Positions 7,693 to 16,903 of a DNA stretch of 64,000 nt are shown piece by piece. This DNA is from Rhodococcus sp. RD6.2. Its GTDB lineage: Bacteria > Actinomycetota > Actinomycetes > Mycobacteriales > Mycobacteriaceae. Numbering within the stretch: the first letter of the stretch is position 1; each line of letters begins with the position of its first letter. The DNA is taken from positions 301,760 to 365,759 of the forward strand of contig NZ_CVQP01000006.1 in NCBI RefSeq assembly GCF_001040705.1. Reading direction: 5' to 3'. The translations under genes were made by a program, and so were the position numbers. The notes beneath the pieces are model-generated. The model made no database searches, was not told the DNA's origin, and worked only from the letters and a program-made list of their open reading frames with translations.

Positions 7693-8904
7693 GTGAGTAC
7701 CCGCCTGACCGAGCCGACCACGACCGCCTTCGCACTGCCCGAGACGGCGCTGGAAGGGCTCGGCTCACGGCCGTTCGGCATCTACGTCCACGTCCCGTTC
7801 TGCGCCACCCGCTGCGGCTACTGCGACTTCAACACCTACACCGCGGGCGAACTCGGCACGTCGGCCTCGCCGCAGTCGTGGCTCGAGGGCCTGCGCCGCG
7901 AACTCGACGCCGGTGCGGCGATGCTGGGGCGCGGGGCAGCGGCCGTGCCGGCGGCGCAGACGGTCTTCGTCGGCGGCGGTACCCCGTCGCTCCTCGGCGG
8001 CGACGGGCTTGCGGAGGTGCTCGCGGCCGTCCGGTCGAGTTTCGGCCTCGCTCCGGGCGCCGAGGTGACCACCGAGTCGAACCCGGAGTCGACGTCGCCG
8101 GAGTTCTTCGACACCATCCGCGGCGCCGGCTACACCCGGGTCTCGCTCGGCATGCAGTCCGCGGCGCAGCACGTGCTGCGCGTCCTCGATCGCACCCACA
8201 CGCCGGGCCGTGCCGTCGCCGCGGCAAAGGAGGCCAGGGCGGCCGGGTTCGGACACGTGAACCTCGACATGATCTACGGGACGCCGGGCGAGCGCGACGA
8301 GGACCTCGACGCCACCCTCGACGCGGTGCTCTCCGCCGACGTCGATCACGTCTCCGCGTACTCGCTGATCGTCGAGGATGGCACGGCACTGGCCCGCAAG
8401 GTCCGGCGTGGCGAACTGCCTGCCCCCGACGACGACGTCCTCGCCGCCCGCTACGAACGCATCGACGCCCGCCTCGCGGACGCGGGTCTGGGCTGGTACG
8501 AGGTGTCGAACTGGTCGAAGCCCGGCGCCGAGTGCAGGCACAACATCGGGTACTGGGACGGCGGCGACTGGTGGGGCGCCGGACCGGGCGCGCACAGCCA
8601 CGTCGGCGGGCTGCGCTGGTGGAACGTCAAGCACCCGGCCCGCTACGCCGACGAGCTGGCGTCCGGGGCCCTGCCCGTCGCGGACAGCGAAACCCTCACC
8701 GTGGAGGACCGGCACCTCGAACGCGTGATGCTGGTCCTCCGGCTGCGGTCCGGAATGCCGCTCTCGGATCTGCGCCCGAGTGAGCTCGCGGCCGCCGAGC
8801 AGGTCGTCGCGGACGGGTTGCTCTCGCGCATCGATGACCGCCTGGTGCTCACCGACCGTGGCAGGTTGCTGGCGGACGGCGTCATCCGCGACATCCTGAG
8901 CTGA
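7693..8904 (+). CDS. hemW: radical SAM heme chaperone HemW
   Basis: HemN-family radical SAM protein of the HemW branch, thought to carry heme to targets rather than act as coproporphyrinogen III dehydrogenase. The radical SAM cluster motif CATRCGYC follows FGIYVHVPF near residue 30. Further family motifs are GGGTPSLL, the ESNPES segment, and HNIGYWDGGDWWGAGPGAHS in the C-terminal half. 403 aa. GTG 7693 is a likely start but its GGAG is only 2 nt away, so the start is less certain than the product. It diverges from the sirA operon. Confidence 0.88.
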   Translation: MSTRLTEPTTTAFALPETALEGLGSRPFGIYVHVPFCATRCGYCDFNTYTAGELGTSASPQSWLEGLRRELDAGAAMLGRGAAAVPAAQTVFVGGGTPSLLGGDGLAEVLAAVRSSFGLAPGAEVTTESNPESTSPEFFDTIRGAGYTRVSLGMQSAAQHVLRVLDRTHTPGRAVAAAKEARAAGFGHVNLDMIYGTPGERDEDLDATLDAVLSADVDHVSAYSLIVEDGTALARKVRRGELPAPDDDVLAARYERIDARLADAGLGWYEVSNWSKPGAECRHNIGYWDGGDWWGAGPGAHSHVGGLRWWNVKHPARYADELASGALPVADSETLTVEDRHLERVMLVLRLRSGMPLSDLRPSELAAAEQVVADGLLSRIDDRLVLTDRGRLLADGVIRDILS

Positions 8905-9143
8905 ACCCTCGATACGCAACTCCGCCCGCCCAGCGATCCCGGGCGTGCGGAATACGGCCGACGCGGTGCCCCCACCGAGGGCTGGAGCTGGTCGAGGTGG
9001 CGTGCGCAGTCCGGTGTCACGCGGATTTCGGTCGTGAGATCCCACTGCGGCATGGCCAGGTGGTGCCGCGCGCCGACATCGTGGCTACAAAGGAACCGCC
9101 AACTCGCCGTTCCACAGGGTTCGTTGGTGTCGGTGGGCGTGGA

Positions 9144-9149
9144 TACAGT
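9144..9149 (+). promoter_or_regulatory. -10 element for a leaderless gene
   Basis: TACAGT lies 7 nt before GTG 9157, matching the actinobacterial leaderless layout. The 240 bp before it (8905-9143) shows no convincing gene: the minus-strand frame there has no recognisable motif. Confidence 0.45.
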
Positions 9150-9156
9150 CGGCCGC

Positions 9157-9462
9157 GTGTCTGTGAATATAGGTGTCTACGTGGAGATCTCCGGGTTGCG
9201 CGACGACCGGGAGCAGGTTGGCATGACGATGCTGCTGACCGAGGTCATGCGGGAACATCGGCTGGAGAACGACGTATTCGTCAGCATGCGGGGCAAGGGG
9301 GCGGACCTGTCCGTGCGCGCCGATTCCGGCGATCACAAGGTGATCTTCAGCGGGTTCTACGCCTGGGGACCCGCCTTCGAGGAAATGCTGACGGCGCGGG
9401 CTACCCAGCTGGTGTCGCACGCGCAGGTGGACTACGAATGGGAGTACGAAGATGAGGTCTGA
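9157..9462 (+). CDS. small protein of unknown function
   Basis: 101-residue acidic protein (C-terminus YEWEYEDEV) with no signal peptide or membrane segment. I do not recognise the family. GTG 9157 is chosen because TACAGT sits 7 nt upstream, the pattern for a leaderless mRNA; upstream in-frame ATGs lack support. Its stop overlaps the start of the next gene (ATG 9452) by 11 nt, so both are made from one transcript. The small acidic pair recalls immunity-type proteins of contact-toxin systems, but no toxin gene is adjacent, so this is only a suggestion. Confidence 0.55.
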   Translation: MSVNIGVYVEISGLRDDREQVGMTMLLTEVMREHRLENDVFVSMRGKGADLSVRADSGDHKVIFSGFYAWGPAFEEMLTARATQLVSHAQVDYEWEYEDEV

Positions 9463-9865
9463 TCTGCGTTTCCACGGACCGTGGAACGACCGTCTGCCGG
9501 ATCCGGTGCCTGTCGTCCACCGCGATCTCGACGTGAGTGTGGGCGGCCGAGAGCTGACGACACTGACCCGTGAGCACCTCGAGTACTGGGTGCGTCGCAT
9601 CGAACTGGAGCAGCCGGGCAACACCTTCATGGTCGTGGACCGACCTGACGAACCCGGTTACATCCAGACCTATCGCAACAGCGCCACCGACTTCTACCTC
9701 GAATGGTCCGACGCGCCGCCGCCAGCTCCGAGCAGACAGACTGTCGTCAACGACGAAGCACAGATCGTGGCCCTGCTGTGGGCCTGGCTCGAAGGCGATT
9801 ACACCGAGCTTGACGCACTGGATTGGGAGTCGTTCGACCGTGTAACCGGTGACATCCTCAGCTGA
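9452..9865 (+). CDS. protein of unknown function, partner of 9157-9462
   Basis: 137-aa acidic soluble protein beginning MRSDLRFHGPW. No motif I can assign. A central stretch with aromatic residues (PGYIQTYRNS, FYLEWSD) and an acidic C-terminal half (LLWAWLEGDYTELDALDW) suggest a small globular fold. It overlaps the upstream gene by 11 nt. A strong hairpin follows directly, ending the transcript. Function unknown; an immunity-like role is possible but unsupported. Confidence 0.55.
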   Translation: MRSDLRFHGPWNDRLPDPVPVVHRDLDVSVGGRELTTLTREHLEYWVRRIELEQPGNTFMVVDRPDEPGYIQTYRNSATDFYLEWSDAPPPAPSRQTVVNDEAQIVALLWAWLEGDYTELDALDWESFDRVTGDILS

Positions 9866-9873
9866 TCGCTGAA

Positions 9874-9922
9874 CGGGCGGTTACCGGGGTCGGCACCGGG
9901 CCGATGGTCCGGTAACCGCCCG
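9874..9922. terminator. bidirectional hairpin terminator
   Basis: Perfect 14-bp inverted repeat CGGGCGGTTACCGG (9874-9887) / CCGGTAACCGCCCG (9909-9922) with a 21-nt loop. It lies between the convergent stops at 9865 and 9934. There is no U tract, as is common for actinobacterial terminators. Confidence 0.7.
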
Positions 9923-9933
9923 CTCGGCGGATG

Positions 9934-10236
9934 TCAGGCGATCGCGTCGTAGTCGAACAGCCGTGCGTGCAGCACGACGCGGTTGCGCAGCGCCGAACGG
10001 ACGGCGTGGTGGACGCCGTCCTCGAGGTAGATCACGCCGTGCCAGAGCACCGCGTGGGGGAACAGGTCGCCGTAGAACGTGGAGTCCTCGGACAGCAGCC
10101 GGTCCAGTTCGAGGACCTTCGTTGTCGTGACGATCTCGTCGAGGCGGACCTGGCGAGGAGGAATCTTCGACCAGTCGCGTATCGACAGGCCGTGGTCCGG
10201 ATAGGGCTTGCCGTCCCGGACACCCTTGAAAATCAT
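9934..10236 (-). CDS. conserved actinobacterial protein, Rv2375-like
   Basis: 100-residue protein starting MIFKGVRDGKPYPDHGL, with DWSKIPPRQVRLDEI and HAVLWHGVIYLEDG. From memory it resembles M. tuberculosis Rv2375, which likewise sits head-to-head with hrcA, so the pairing looks conserved. No catalytic motif or membrane segment is visible. The function is unknown; a link to the heat-shock locus is suggested only by position. ATG 10236 is the first in-frame start and gives the full conserved N-terminus. Confidence 0.75.
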   Translation of the reverse strand: MIFKGVRDGKPYPDHGLSIRDWSKIPPRQVRLDEIVTTTKVLELDRLLSEDSTFYGDLFPHAVLWHGVIYLEDGVHHAVRSALRNRVVLHARLFDYDAIA

Positions 10237-10336
10237 GTTGCACCCCGTCGGATGGTTTCGGTCGGTGCGGTGGGCACCGACGCTCGGTCGAGCGCCACCA
10301 CAGTAAGGGCTGCACGGGCGGTGGTCACGGGACGAC

Positions 10337-10342
10337 TAGAAT
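10337..10342 (+). promoter_or_regulatory. probable -10 of hrcA
   Basis: TAGAAT, a near-consensus -10 hexamer, 70 bp before the hrcA start. No CIRCE element (TTAGCACTC-N9-GAGTGCTAA) could be found between 10237 and 10411, so autoregulation through CIRCE is not apparent here. Confidence 0.5.
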
Positions 10343-10411
10343 GCGGGGGCACCCGGCGGCACGGCGGGGGACCCGGCGGCGCGGGGCGAGACGAGCATGG
10401 AGGTGGCCGGC

Positions 10412-11437
10412 ATGTCGAGTACCGACGAACGACGCTTCGAGGTGCTGCGCGCGATCGTCGCCGACTACGTCTCCACGCAGGAGCCGATCGGGTCGAAGGC
10501 ACTCGTCGAGCGGCACAATCTCGGAGTTTCCAGCGCCACGATCCGCAACGACATGGCGGTCCTCGAGGCCGAGGGCTACATCACCCAACCGCACACCAGT
10601 TCGGGACGTGTTCCGACCGACAAGGGTTACCGCGAGTTCGTCGACCGGATCTCCGAGGTCAAGCCGATGTCGGGGCCGGAGCGCCGCGCCATCCTCGAGT
10701 TCCTGGAAACCGGCGTGGACCTCGACGACGTCCTGCGTCGCGGAGTGCGGCTGCTGGCGCAGCTGACCCGGCAGGTGGCGGTCGTGCAGTACCCGACGCT
10801 GTCGGCGTCGTCGGTGCGGCACCTCGAGGTCGTGGCACTGACACCGGCACGGTTGCTGCTGGTCCTCATCACCGACTCCGGGCGAGTGGACCAGCGGATC
10901 GTCGAACTCGGGGACGTCATCGACGACGAGGCGCTGTCGCAACTGCGGGCGCTGCTCGGCGGAGCGCTCGAGGGCAAGCGTCTTGCGGACGCGTCGGTGG
11001 CGGTGTCCGAACTGGCGATGGCGGCGCCGGAGTCGTTGCGGGACGCGGTGGTTCGCACATCGACGGTGCTGATCGAGACGCTCGTCGAGCATCCGGAGGA
11101 GCGTCTCGTTCTCGGCGGAACCGCGAACCTGACGCGCAACGCCGCGGACTTCCCGGGGTCGCTGCGGTCGGTGCTCGAGGCACTCGAGGAGCAGGTGGTG
11201 GTCCTCAAGCTGCTGGCCGCGACGGGGACGCCGGGGTCGGTGACGGTGCGGATCGGTGAGGAAACCCAGGTCGAGCAGATCCGCGGGACGTCGGTGATCA
11301 CCACCGGTTACGGCGCGGGTGGCGCCGTGTTCGGCGGAATGGGTGTGCTGGGCCCCACCCGAATGGACTATCCGGGAACAATCGCGTCGGTCGCCGCCGT
11401 TGCCCGGTACATCGGCGAGGTGCTGGCCGAGCGGTGA
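10412..11437 (+). CDS. hrcA: heat-inducible transcription repressor HrcA
   Basis: Repressor of class I heat-shock genes (groES/groEL operons) that binds CIRCE operators and is kept active by GroEL. The N-terminal winged helix includes [20 protein letters not shown] and [12 protein letters not shown], followed by the family motif [16 protein letters not shown]; the C-terminal GAF-like domain ends [17 protein letters not shown]. 341 aa. ATG 10412 is preferred over 10397 because GGAGGT (10399-10404) stands about 8 nt before it. First gene of the hrcA-dnaJ2-rsmE cluster. Confidence 0.93.
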   Translation: MSSTDERRFEVLRAIVADYVSTQEPIGSKALVERHNLGVSSATIRNDMAVLEAEGYITQPHTSSGRVPTDKGYREFVDRISEVKPMSGPERRAILEFLETGVDLDDVLRRGVRLLAQLTRQVAVVQYPTLSASSVRHLEVVALTPARLLLVLITDSGRVDQRIVELGDVIDDEALSQLRALLGGALEGKRLADASVAVSELAMAAPESLRDAVVRTSTVLIETLVEHPEERLVLGGTANLTRNAADFPGSLRSVLEALEEQVVVLKLLAATGTPGSVTVRIGEETQVEQIRGTSVITTGYGAGGAVFGGMGVLGPTRMDYPGTIASVAAVARYIGEVLAER

Positions 11438-11537
11438 TACGCGCCCACGTCGGGGCGCTGCAGGGGTCGAAACGGCCCCGAATTTCGACGTAGTGACCTT
11501 TTTCGAGTGGACAGACAACGAGGACGAGAGACGTAAC

Positions 11538-12692
11538 GTGGCACGGGACTATTACGGACTGCTGGGTGTTTCGCCCAAGGCGACCGATCAGGAGATCAAG
11601 CGGGCCTACCGCAAACTCGCCAGGGAACTGCACCCCGACGTGAACCCGGACGAGGCGGCGCAGGCGCGGTTCAAGGACATCTCGACCGCGTACGAAGTGC
11701 TGTCGGACCCCGAGAAGCGCCGCATTGTGGACCTGGGCGGCGATCCGTTGCAGCAGGGCGGCGGCGGAGCGGGCGGCTTCGGCGGCGCCGGGTTCGGCGG
11801 CGGCGGCCTCGGTGACGTGTTCGAAGCCTTCTTCGGCGGCGCGGGCGGAACCCGCCGCGGTCCGCGCGGTCGCGTGCAGCCCGGCGCGGACTCGCTGCTG
11901 CGCACGAAGCTGACGCTCGAGGAATGCGCGACCGGCGTCACCAAGCACATCACCGTCGACACGGCGATCCTCTGCGACCTGTGCACCGGTTCCGGAACCA
12001 ACGGCGACTCGAAGCCCGTGACCTGTGAAACCTGTGGCGGCGCCGGCGAGGTGCAGTCCGTGCAGCGGTCCTTCCTCGGTCAGGTCATGACGTCGCGGCC
12101 CTGCCCCACCTGCCGCGGCGCGGGCGAGACCATCCCCGACCCCTGCCACAAGTGCAGCGGCGACGGCCGCGTGCGGGCCCGCCGCGACATCGCGGTGAAG
12201 GTGCCGGTCGGTGTCGGCAACGGCATGCGGATCCGGTTGTCCGCGCAGGGTGAGGTCGGCCCCGGCGGCGGCCCGGCCGGTGACCTGTACGTCGAGGTCA
12301 TCGAGCAGCAGCACGACGTGTTCGTGCGCGACGGCGACGACCTGCACTGCACGATCCGCGTTCCCATGGTCGACGCGGCGCTCGGCACGACCGTCACGGT
12401 CGACACCATCATCGACGGACCCACCGAGATCACCGTCGATCCCGGCACCCAGCCGGGATCGGTCGCGACGCTGCGCGGGCACGGCATGCCGAAGCTCCGC
12501 TCGGGTGTTCGTGGCGACGTGCACGCGCATCTCGAGGTGGTCGTTCCGACGAAGCTTGACTCGAAGCAGGCCGCCGTCCTCCGCGATCTCAAGGCACTGC
12601 GCGACCGCGACCTCGCCGAGGTCGTCAGCAGCGGCTCGCAGCAGAGCGGTGGGTTGTTCTCCCGGCTGCGCGACGCGTTCAGCGGACGCTGA
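11538..12692 (+). CDS. dnaJ2: molecular chaperone DnaJ (DnaJ2)
   Basis: Hsp40 co-chaperone that stimulates DnaK ATPase and holds unfolded clients. J domain at residues about 3-68 with the HPD motif in LHPDVNPDE; a Gly/Phe-rich linker follows. The cysteine-rich domain has four CxxCxGxG repeats ([32 protein letters not shown]). Two substrate-binding beta domains make up the C-terminus. 384 aa. Start GTG 11538 gives the usual N-terminus [10 protein letters not shown]. Lying behind hrcA, it corresponds to mycobacterial DnaJ2 rather than the dnaK-linked DnaJ1. Confidence 0.94.
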   Translation: MARDYYGLLGVSPKATDQEIKRAYRKLARELHPDVNPDEAAQARFKDISTAYEVLSDPEKRRIVDLGGDPLQQGGGGAGGFGGAGFGGGGLGDVFEAFFGGAGGTRRGPRGRVQPGADSLLRTKLTLEECATGVTKHITVDTAILCDLCTGSGTNGDSKPVTCETCGGAGEVQSVQRSFLGQVMTSRPCPTCRGAGETIPDPCHKCSGDGRVRARRDIAVKVPVGVGNGMRIRLSAQGEVGPGGGPAGDLYVEVIEQQHDVFVRDGDDLHCTIRVPMVDAALGTTVTVDTIIDGPTEITVDPGTQPGSVATLRGHGMPKLRSGVRGDVHAHLEVVVPTKLDSKQAAVLRDLKALRDRDLAEVVSSGSQQSGGLFSRLRDAFSGR

Positions 12693-12704
12693 CGAGCGAC
12701 GCCG

Positions 12705-13466
12705 ATGGCAGCGACGCTGTTCTACCTCGACCCGCTCCCCGACGTCGGAGCGGTCGCGGTCCTCGACGGCAAGGAAGGCAGGCACGCCGCGACGGTGCGC
12801 CGCATCCGCGTCGGTGAGCACCTGGTGCTCGCCGACGGCCGCGGCGGCATCGCCCGCGCCGAGGTCGTCGAGGTCGGGAAGGATCGCCTCGACCTGACGG
12901 TCACCGCCCGCGACGAGCTGCCCGCCGCGAGCCCGACCGTCACCGTGGTTCAGGCCCTGCCGAAGGCGGAACGATCCGAGCTCGCGGTCGAGCTGGCGAC
13001 CGAGGCGGGGATCGACGAGATCGTGCCGTGGCAGTCGTCCCGCTGCGTCGCCAAGTGGGAAGGCCCGAAGGCCGTCAAGGGTGTCGCGCGCTGGCAGGCG
13101 GTGGCGGTCGCGGCGGCGAAACAGTCACGGCGACCGTACATTCCGCAGGTCGCCGATCTGCACAGGACCGGACAGGTCCTCGCGCGGGTGCGGGAGGTCG
13201 TCGCGGCCGGTGGCGTCGTACTGGTGCTGCACGAGGCCGCGACCGCCGAACTCGCCGCCCTGGAACTGCGGACCGTGCCGGAGATCGTGCTCGTCGTCGG
13301 CCCCGAGGGCGGACTGGCCGACGACGAGGTTGCCGCGCTCACCGAGGCGGGCGCACACGCGGTCCGGCTCGGCCCGACCGTGCTGCGCACCTCGACGGCC
13401 GCGGCGGTTGCCCTCGGCGCGCTCGGGGTCCTCACCGACCGCTGGTCAGCAGCACCGCTCGCGTAG
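12705..13466 (+). CDS. rsmE: 16S rRNA (uracil1498-N3)-methyltransferase
   Basis: SPOUT-family methyltransferase that makes m3U1498 in 16S rRNA. An N-terminal PUA-like domain ([20 protein letters not shown]) is followed by the trefoil-knot SAM site: [13 protein letters not shown] and [19 protein letters not shown]. 253 aa. ATG 12705 is 12 nt after dnaJ2. Its last 12 codons overlap, tail to tail, the end of the allantoinase gene by 35 bp. This is the last gene of the left core block before the accessory insertion. Confidence 0.92.
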   Translation: MAATLFYLDPLPDVGAVAVLDGKEGRHAATVRRIRVGEHLVLADGRGGIARAEVVEVGKDRLDLTVTARDELPAASPTVTVVQALPKAERSELAVELATEAGIDEIVPWQSSRCVAKWEGPKAVKGVARWQAVAVAAAKQSRRPYIPQVADLHRTGQVLARVREVVAAGGVVLVLHEAATAELAALELRTVPEIVLVVGPEGGLADDEVAALTEAGAHAVRLGPTVLRTSTAAAVALGALGVLTDRWSAAPLA

Positions 13467-14382
13467 CCCCCGCGGGCGCGGGATGTGTGGCGCGCCAGTG
13501 GTCGGCGACGTCGATGCGCCGGGTGATCCAGACGTCGTCGCGGCGCTGGATGTGGTCGAGGAACCGTTCGAGCGCAGCGGTTCGACCCGGTCGTCCCGCG
13601 AGGCGGCAGTGCAGTCCGACGGACATCATCTTCGCGCTGCCCTGCATTCCTTCCGCATACAGGACGTCGAAGGTGTCGCGGAGATGTGTGAAGAACTGTT
13701 CGCCGCTGGGGAATCCGGCGGGCGACGCGAACCGCATGTCGTTGGTGTCGAGAGAGTACGGGACCACCAGGTGCTGCGAGTCGCCGACCGGAACCCAGTA
13801 GGGCAGGTCGTCGGCGTACGAGTCGGAGTCGTAGGCGAATCCGCCGTGCTCGGCGACGAGTTCGCGGGTGCTGGGGGAGTCGCGGCCGGTGTACCAGCCG
13901 CGCGGAGACTCGCCCGTCAGGTCGTGGAGGATGCGAACCGCTTCAGCGATGTGGGCGCGTTCGACGTCACGGTCGACACCCTGGTAGGAGATCCACCGCA
14001 GCCCGTGGCAGGCGATCTCGTGCCCCAGTTCACCGAAGGCCGCCACCGCCTCCGGATTGCGCTGCAATGCCCGGGCGACGCCGAAGACGGTGAGTGGCAA
14101 CCCACGTCGCTCGAATACCCGCAGCAGACGCCAGAGGCCGGCTCGGGAGCCGTACTCGTAGAGCGACTCCATGCTCATGTGCCGGTCCGGAAACGCCTGT
14201 GCGGGAACCATGTCGGACAGGAACGTCTCGGAGGCGGGATCGCCGTCCAGGACACAGTTCTCGGCGCCCTCCTCGTAGTTCAGGACGAACTGCACCGCGA
14301 TCCGCGCGCCGCCGGGCCACTGCGGATCGGGCGGGTGCGGGCCGTACCCGACGAGGTCGCGGGGGTAGATGCCGGCGCTCAC
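13432..14382 (-). CDS. puuE: allantoinase PuuE (polysaccharide-deacetylase fold)
   Basis: Cofactor-independent type of allantoinase that hydrolyses allantoin to allantoate. It starts [20 protein letters not shown], typical of PuuE, and has the NodB-like segments [26 protein letters not shown] and [15 protein letters not shown]. 316 aa. GTG 14382 overlaps the allantoicase stop as GTGA, so the two are coupled. Last gene of the ureide operon. Its C-terminus overlaps convergent rsmE by 35 bp, with no room for a terminator between them. Confidence 0.88.
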   Translation of the reverse strand: MSAGIYPRDLVGYGPHPPDPQWPGGARIAVQFVLNYEEGAENCVLDGDPASETFLSDMVPAQAFPDRHMSMESLYEYGSRAGLWRLLRVFERRGLPLTVFGVARALQRNPEAVAAFGELGHEIACHGLRWISYQGVDRDVERAHIAEAVRILHDLTGESPRGWYTGRDSPSTRELVAEHGGFAYDSDSYADDLPYWVPVGDSQHLVVPYSLDTNDMRFASPAGFPSGEQFFTHLRDTFDVLYAEGMQGSAKMMSVGLHCRLAGRPGRTAALERFLDHIQRRDDVWITRRIDVADHWRATHPAPAGATRAVLLTSGR

Positions 14383-15332
14383 AGCAGTGCACCGTGCACG
14401 CGCAGTCGCGCCATGCCGCCGTCGGGGAAGATGTCGAGCCGGACGTCGGTGACGGGCTCCGGTGTGTCGACGAGGAACCGGTGCCGAGTGTCCGGCTGCA
14501 GGACGGTGCGGGGCAGCAGGTCGTGCCACTCGCCGTCGGGTCGGCGTCCGCGCAGGCTCGCGGCGCCGGGCGCGTTGCCGAGGAAACACGACGTGTCGAG
14601 TTCGACCATCCGCACGACGCCGGTGCCGGCGAGCCGCACCTGCACCCAGTCGTTGCCGTCGTCGCGGCGTCTGCTGGTCTCCCAGCCCTCGCCCATCGTC
14701 CGGACCGGTCCGGGGAACAGCAGGCCCTGCGGCGCACCGTAGTAGCCGTTGGAGCAGGCCGTCACCAGCGCGCCGTTCTCCAGCGCGGCGAGGTCTAGTG
14801 ACGTGCGGTCGAGGAGGTCCAGGTCGGGTCGGCCCTCGCCGTGCACCCGGAGTCGGGCGACGCCGCCGTCGGGGTGGATCGTGAGTTTGACGTGTGTCCA
14901 GCGGGTTTCGGAGTCGACTGCGAACGGGGTGCGGGTGTCGCCGCCGACCGGGCTGCGGGCGACGAGCGTGTGCCACTCCGCCTTGCGCACGTCGTCGGGG
15001 GATGGGTGACCGTCGACGGCCGCCGCCTCGACGGTGACCTCGGTGGGGTGGTTGCCGGTGAACCACGCGGTGTCGACGACGACGCCCCGCACGACGCCGG
15101 GCACACCGAGGCGGACGATCGCCTCGTCGCAGCCGGGTTGGCGTCGGCGCCGGGTCTCCCAGCCGTCGTAGATCTGGCCGCGCGGCCCGAACGTCGCCGG
15201 GCGATGGCCGGCATCGGTCGGAAGGATCAGGTTCTCCTTCTCGGCGAAGGATTCGTCGCTCGCCCACACGACGGCGCCGCCGAGGCTGCGCAGCGCGAGA
15301 TCGGGGAGGACACGGAAATCGGTTGTGGTCAT
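14379..15332 (-). CDS. alc: allantoicase
   Basis: Hydrolyses allantoate to (S)-ureidoglycolate and urea. The protein is an internal duplication typical of allantoicases: each half carries a GWETxRRR segment (YDGWETRRRRQPG near residue 55; GEGWETSRRRDDGNDW near 215), a xFxGNxP segment (WFTGNHP; CFLGNAP) and an IxPDGGxARLRVHG ending. 317 aa, normal. ATG 15332 is 7 nt from the stop of the aldolase-like gene. Confidence 0.92.
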   Translation of the reverse strand: MTTTDFRVLPDLALRSLGGAVVWASDESFAEKENLILPTDAGHRPATFGPRGQIYDGWETRRRRQPGCDEAIVRLGVPGVVRGVVVDTAWFTGNHPTEVTVEAAAVDGHPSPDDVRKAEWHTLVARSPVGGDTRTPFAVDSETRWTHVKLTIHPDGGVARLRVHGEGRPDLDLLDRTSLDLAALENGALVTACSNGYYGAPQGLLFPGPVRTMGEGWETSRRRDDGNDWVQVRLAGTGVVRMVELDTSCFLGNAPGAASLRGRRPDGEWHDLLPRTVLQPDTRHRFLVDTPEPVTDVRLDIFPDGGMARLRVHGALL

Positions 15333-15339
15333 GGGGGCC

Positions 15340-16578
15340 TCACTCGGGACTGGGAAGGGGCAGGGTGCGGTCGGCGAGGCCGTGCAGGACGTCGGTGGTG
15401 CAGTCCGGTGCGAGCGCGAGGAGCTCGGTCCCGTCGTAGGCGCCGCAGCCGAGGCCGCGCAGGACCACCGCCGCGAGTGCCTGCGCGGTGGCCGGTTCGT
15501 CGACGACGGAGCCGCCGCGCCGCTGCAAGTACGCCTGGAGACGGGACGCCGCGGCGGTGAGGGCGGCCCGGTGGAAGTGCAGTACCGCGGCCCACCGGGT
15601 CACCAGGTGACCCGGATGGATGTCCCAGCCCTGGTGGTAGCCGCGTTCGAGGGCGCGAGTGACGAGCCGGAAATGCCGGGCCAGGGCGTCCCGAACCTCC
15701 AGGTCGGTGCCCTCGGGGACGACCTGGGTCGACCCGTCGGACACCCGGACCCCGGTCTGCGCGGCGGCGGCGAGCATCACCGCTTTCGCGTGGTCGGCAA
15801 CCGGATGGTCCGCGGACTGCTGGCGCGGCGCGATACCGCAGGCGGCGCTGTAGTCGTAGGTGCCGTAGTGCAGGCCGGTGCACCGCCCGTCGGCGAGATG
15901 AACCGCCCGGGCGAGGGGTACCGTCCCGTCCGCGCCGATCACCGCCTGGGGGCTCTCGATCTGCAACTCGAACCGCAGCGCGCGCTCCGGAAGTCCGTGC
16001 ACGCGTTCGATTTCCTCGCAGAGTGCGACCACGGCGGGAACCTGCTCGGCGGCTCGTAACTTCGGCACGGTGAACACGAATCCCGGTGGCACGCCGCCCG
16101 CGGCGTCGAGAACCAGTTCGAGGGTGCGGATCGAACGTCGTCGCTCGGTGGGGGCCAGCCCCTTGGTACGAATCCCGCACCACCGGGGTGCCGCCTCGCC
16201 GCCGTCGGTCACCGCGCACAGCGTTCGTCCGGCGCGCCGGGCGTGCTCGTCCTCCACCGTGTCGGCTCGCCATCCGTAGCCGTCCTCGAAGTCGATACGC
16301 AGGTCGGCGATCGGGCGCCGGGACAGGATTCCGTCGACGCGGGCGACCGTCGCCGCGTCCGTGAGGTCGGCGATCAGTTCGGACCGTGCGGCGAGGAGGG
16401 TGCGTGCCGCATTTCCCCACTCGGTCGGCGTGGCGGAGTCCGCGTGGGCGGCACCGACGTACACGGTGTGCACCGGCTGGTCGTCGGTGCGGGTGTCCGG
16501 ATACCGGGCGGCGAGTTGCGCGTCGACGGGAGCGAGGATCGCGTCGATTCGGTCCAGGTCGACGGTCACGGTGTTCAC
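15340..16578 (-). CDS. CitE/HpcH-like aldolase, DUF6986-type
   Basis: 412-aa protein with features of the HpcH/HpaI-CitE aldolase superfamily: RIDFEDGYGWRADTVEDEHA (acidic metal-site region), the FVFTVPKLR segment, LRFELQIESPQAV and GLHYGTYDYSAACG. It resembles the DUF6986 proteins that accompany ureide genes in actinobacteria (recalled, moderate certainty). The reaction is unknown. Placed between uraH and alc, it may act on ureidoglycolate or glyoxylate, the products of this pathway for which no gene is otherwise visible here. GTG 16578 starts 1 nt after the uraH stop. Confidence 0.75.
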   Translation of the reverse strand: MNTVTVDLDRIDAILAPVDAQLAARYPDTRTDDQPVHTVYVGAAHADSATPTEWGNAARTLLAARSELIADLTDAATVARVDGILSRRPIADLRIDFEDGYGWRADTVEDEHARRAGRTLCAVTDGGEAAPRWCGIRTKGLAPTERRRSIRTLELVLDAAGGVPPGFVFTVPKLRAAEQVPAVVALCEEIERVHGLPERALRFELQIESPQAVIGADGTVPLARAVHLADGRCTGLHYGTYDYSAACGIAPRQQSADHPVADHAKAVMLAAAAQTGVRVSDGSTQVVPEGTDLEVRDALARHFRLVTRALERGYHQGWDIHPGHLVTRWAAVLHFHRAALTAAASRLQAYLQRRGGSVVDEPATAQALAAVVLRGLGCGAYDGTELLALAPDCTTDVLHGLADRTLPLPSPE

Positions 16579-16579
16579 C

Positions 16580-16903
16580 TCAGCTGCCCCGATAGGTCGA
16601 GTACGCGAACGGGGACAGCAGCAGCGGGACGTGAGTGTGCCCGCCCGAGGCGTCGAACGCGATCACCACCTCCGGGTAGAACGTGTCCCGTCCCCGGCCG
16701 CGGAACCATTCGCCGGTGTCGAACGAGAGTCGGTAGCGTCCCGGCGGAATCGGCGCGGCGGTGAGCGCGCCGATCCGGCCGTCCGCATCGGTTCTGCCCG
16801 AGCCGATCTCGGCCCCGCCGGAGTCCGTGAGCCGGACGGCGACCGCGGCGGCGGGCGTCCCGGTGACGGCGTCGAGTACGTGCGTGCTGACGGTGACGCT
16901 CAC
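16580..16903 (-). CDS. uraH: 5-hydroxyisourate hydrolase (transthyretin-like)
   Basis: Hydrolyses 5-hydroxyisourate, the urate oxidase product, to OHCU. The 107-aa protein has the N-terminal STHVLD (catalytic His), the central GRTDADGRI segment, YRLSFDTG and the C-terminal signature YRGS. GTG 16903 lies in a GTGA overlap with the urate oxidase stop. Confidence 0.93.
   Translation of the reverse strand: MSVTVSTHVLDAVTGTPAAAVAVRLTDSGGAEIGSGRTDADGRIGALTAAPIPPGRYRLSFDTGEWFRGRGRDTFYPEVVIAFDASGGHTHVPLLLSPFAYSTYRGS

Noticed and set aside
8643-9053. Minus-strand frame reaching into the gap after hemW (MPQWDLTTEIRVT...)
   Set aside because: Most of it is antisense to hemW and the free part has no recognisable motif or ribosome site.
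10237-10411. CIRCE element before hrcA
   Set aside because: Searched for TTAGCACTC-N9-GAGTGCTAA and close variants; none present.
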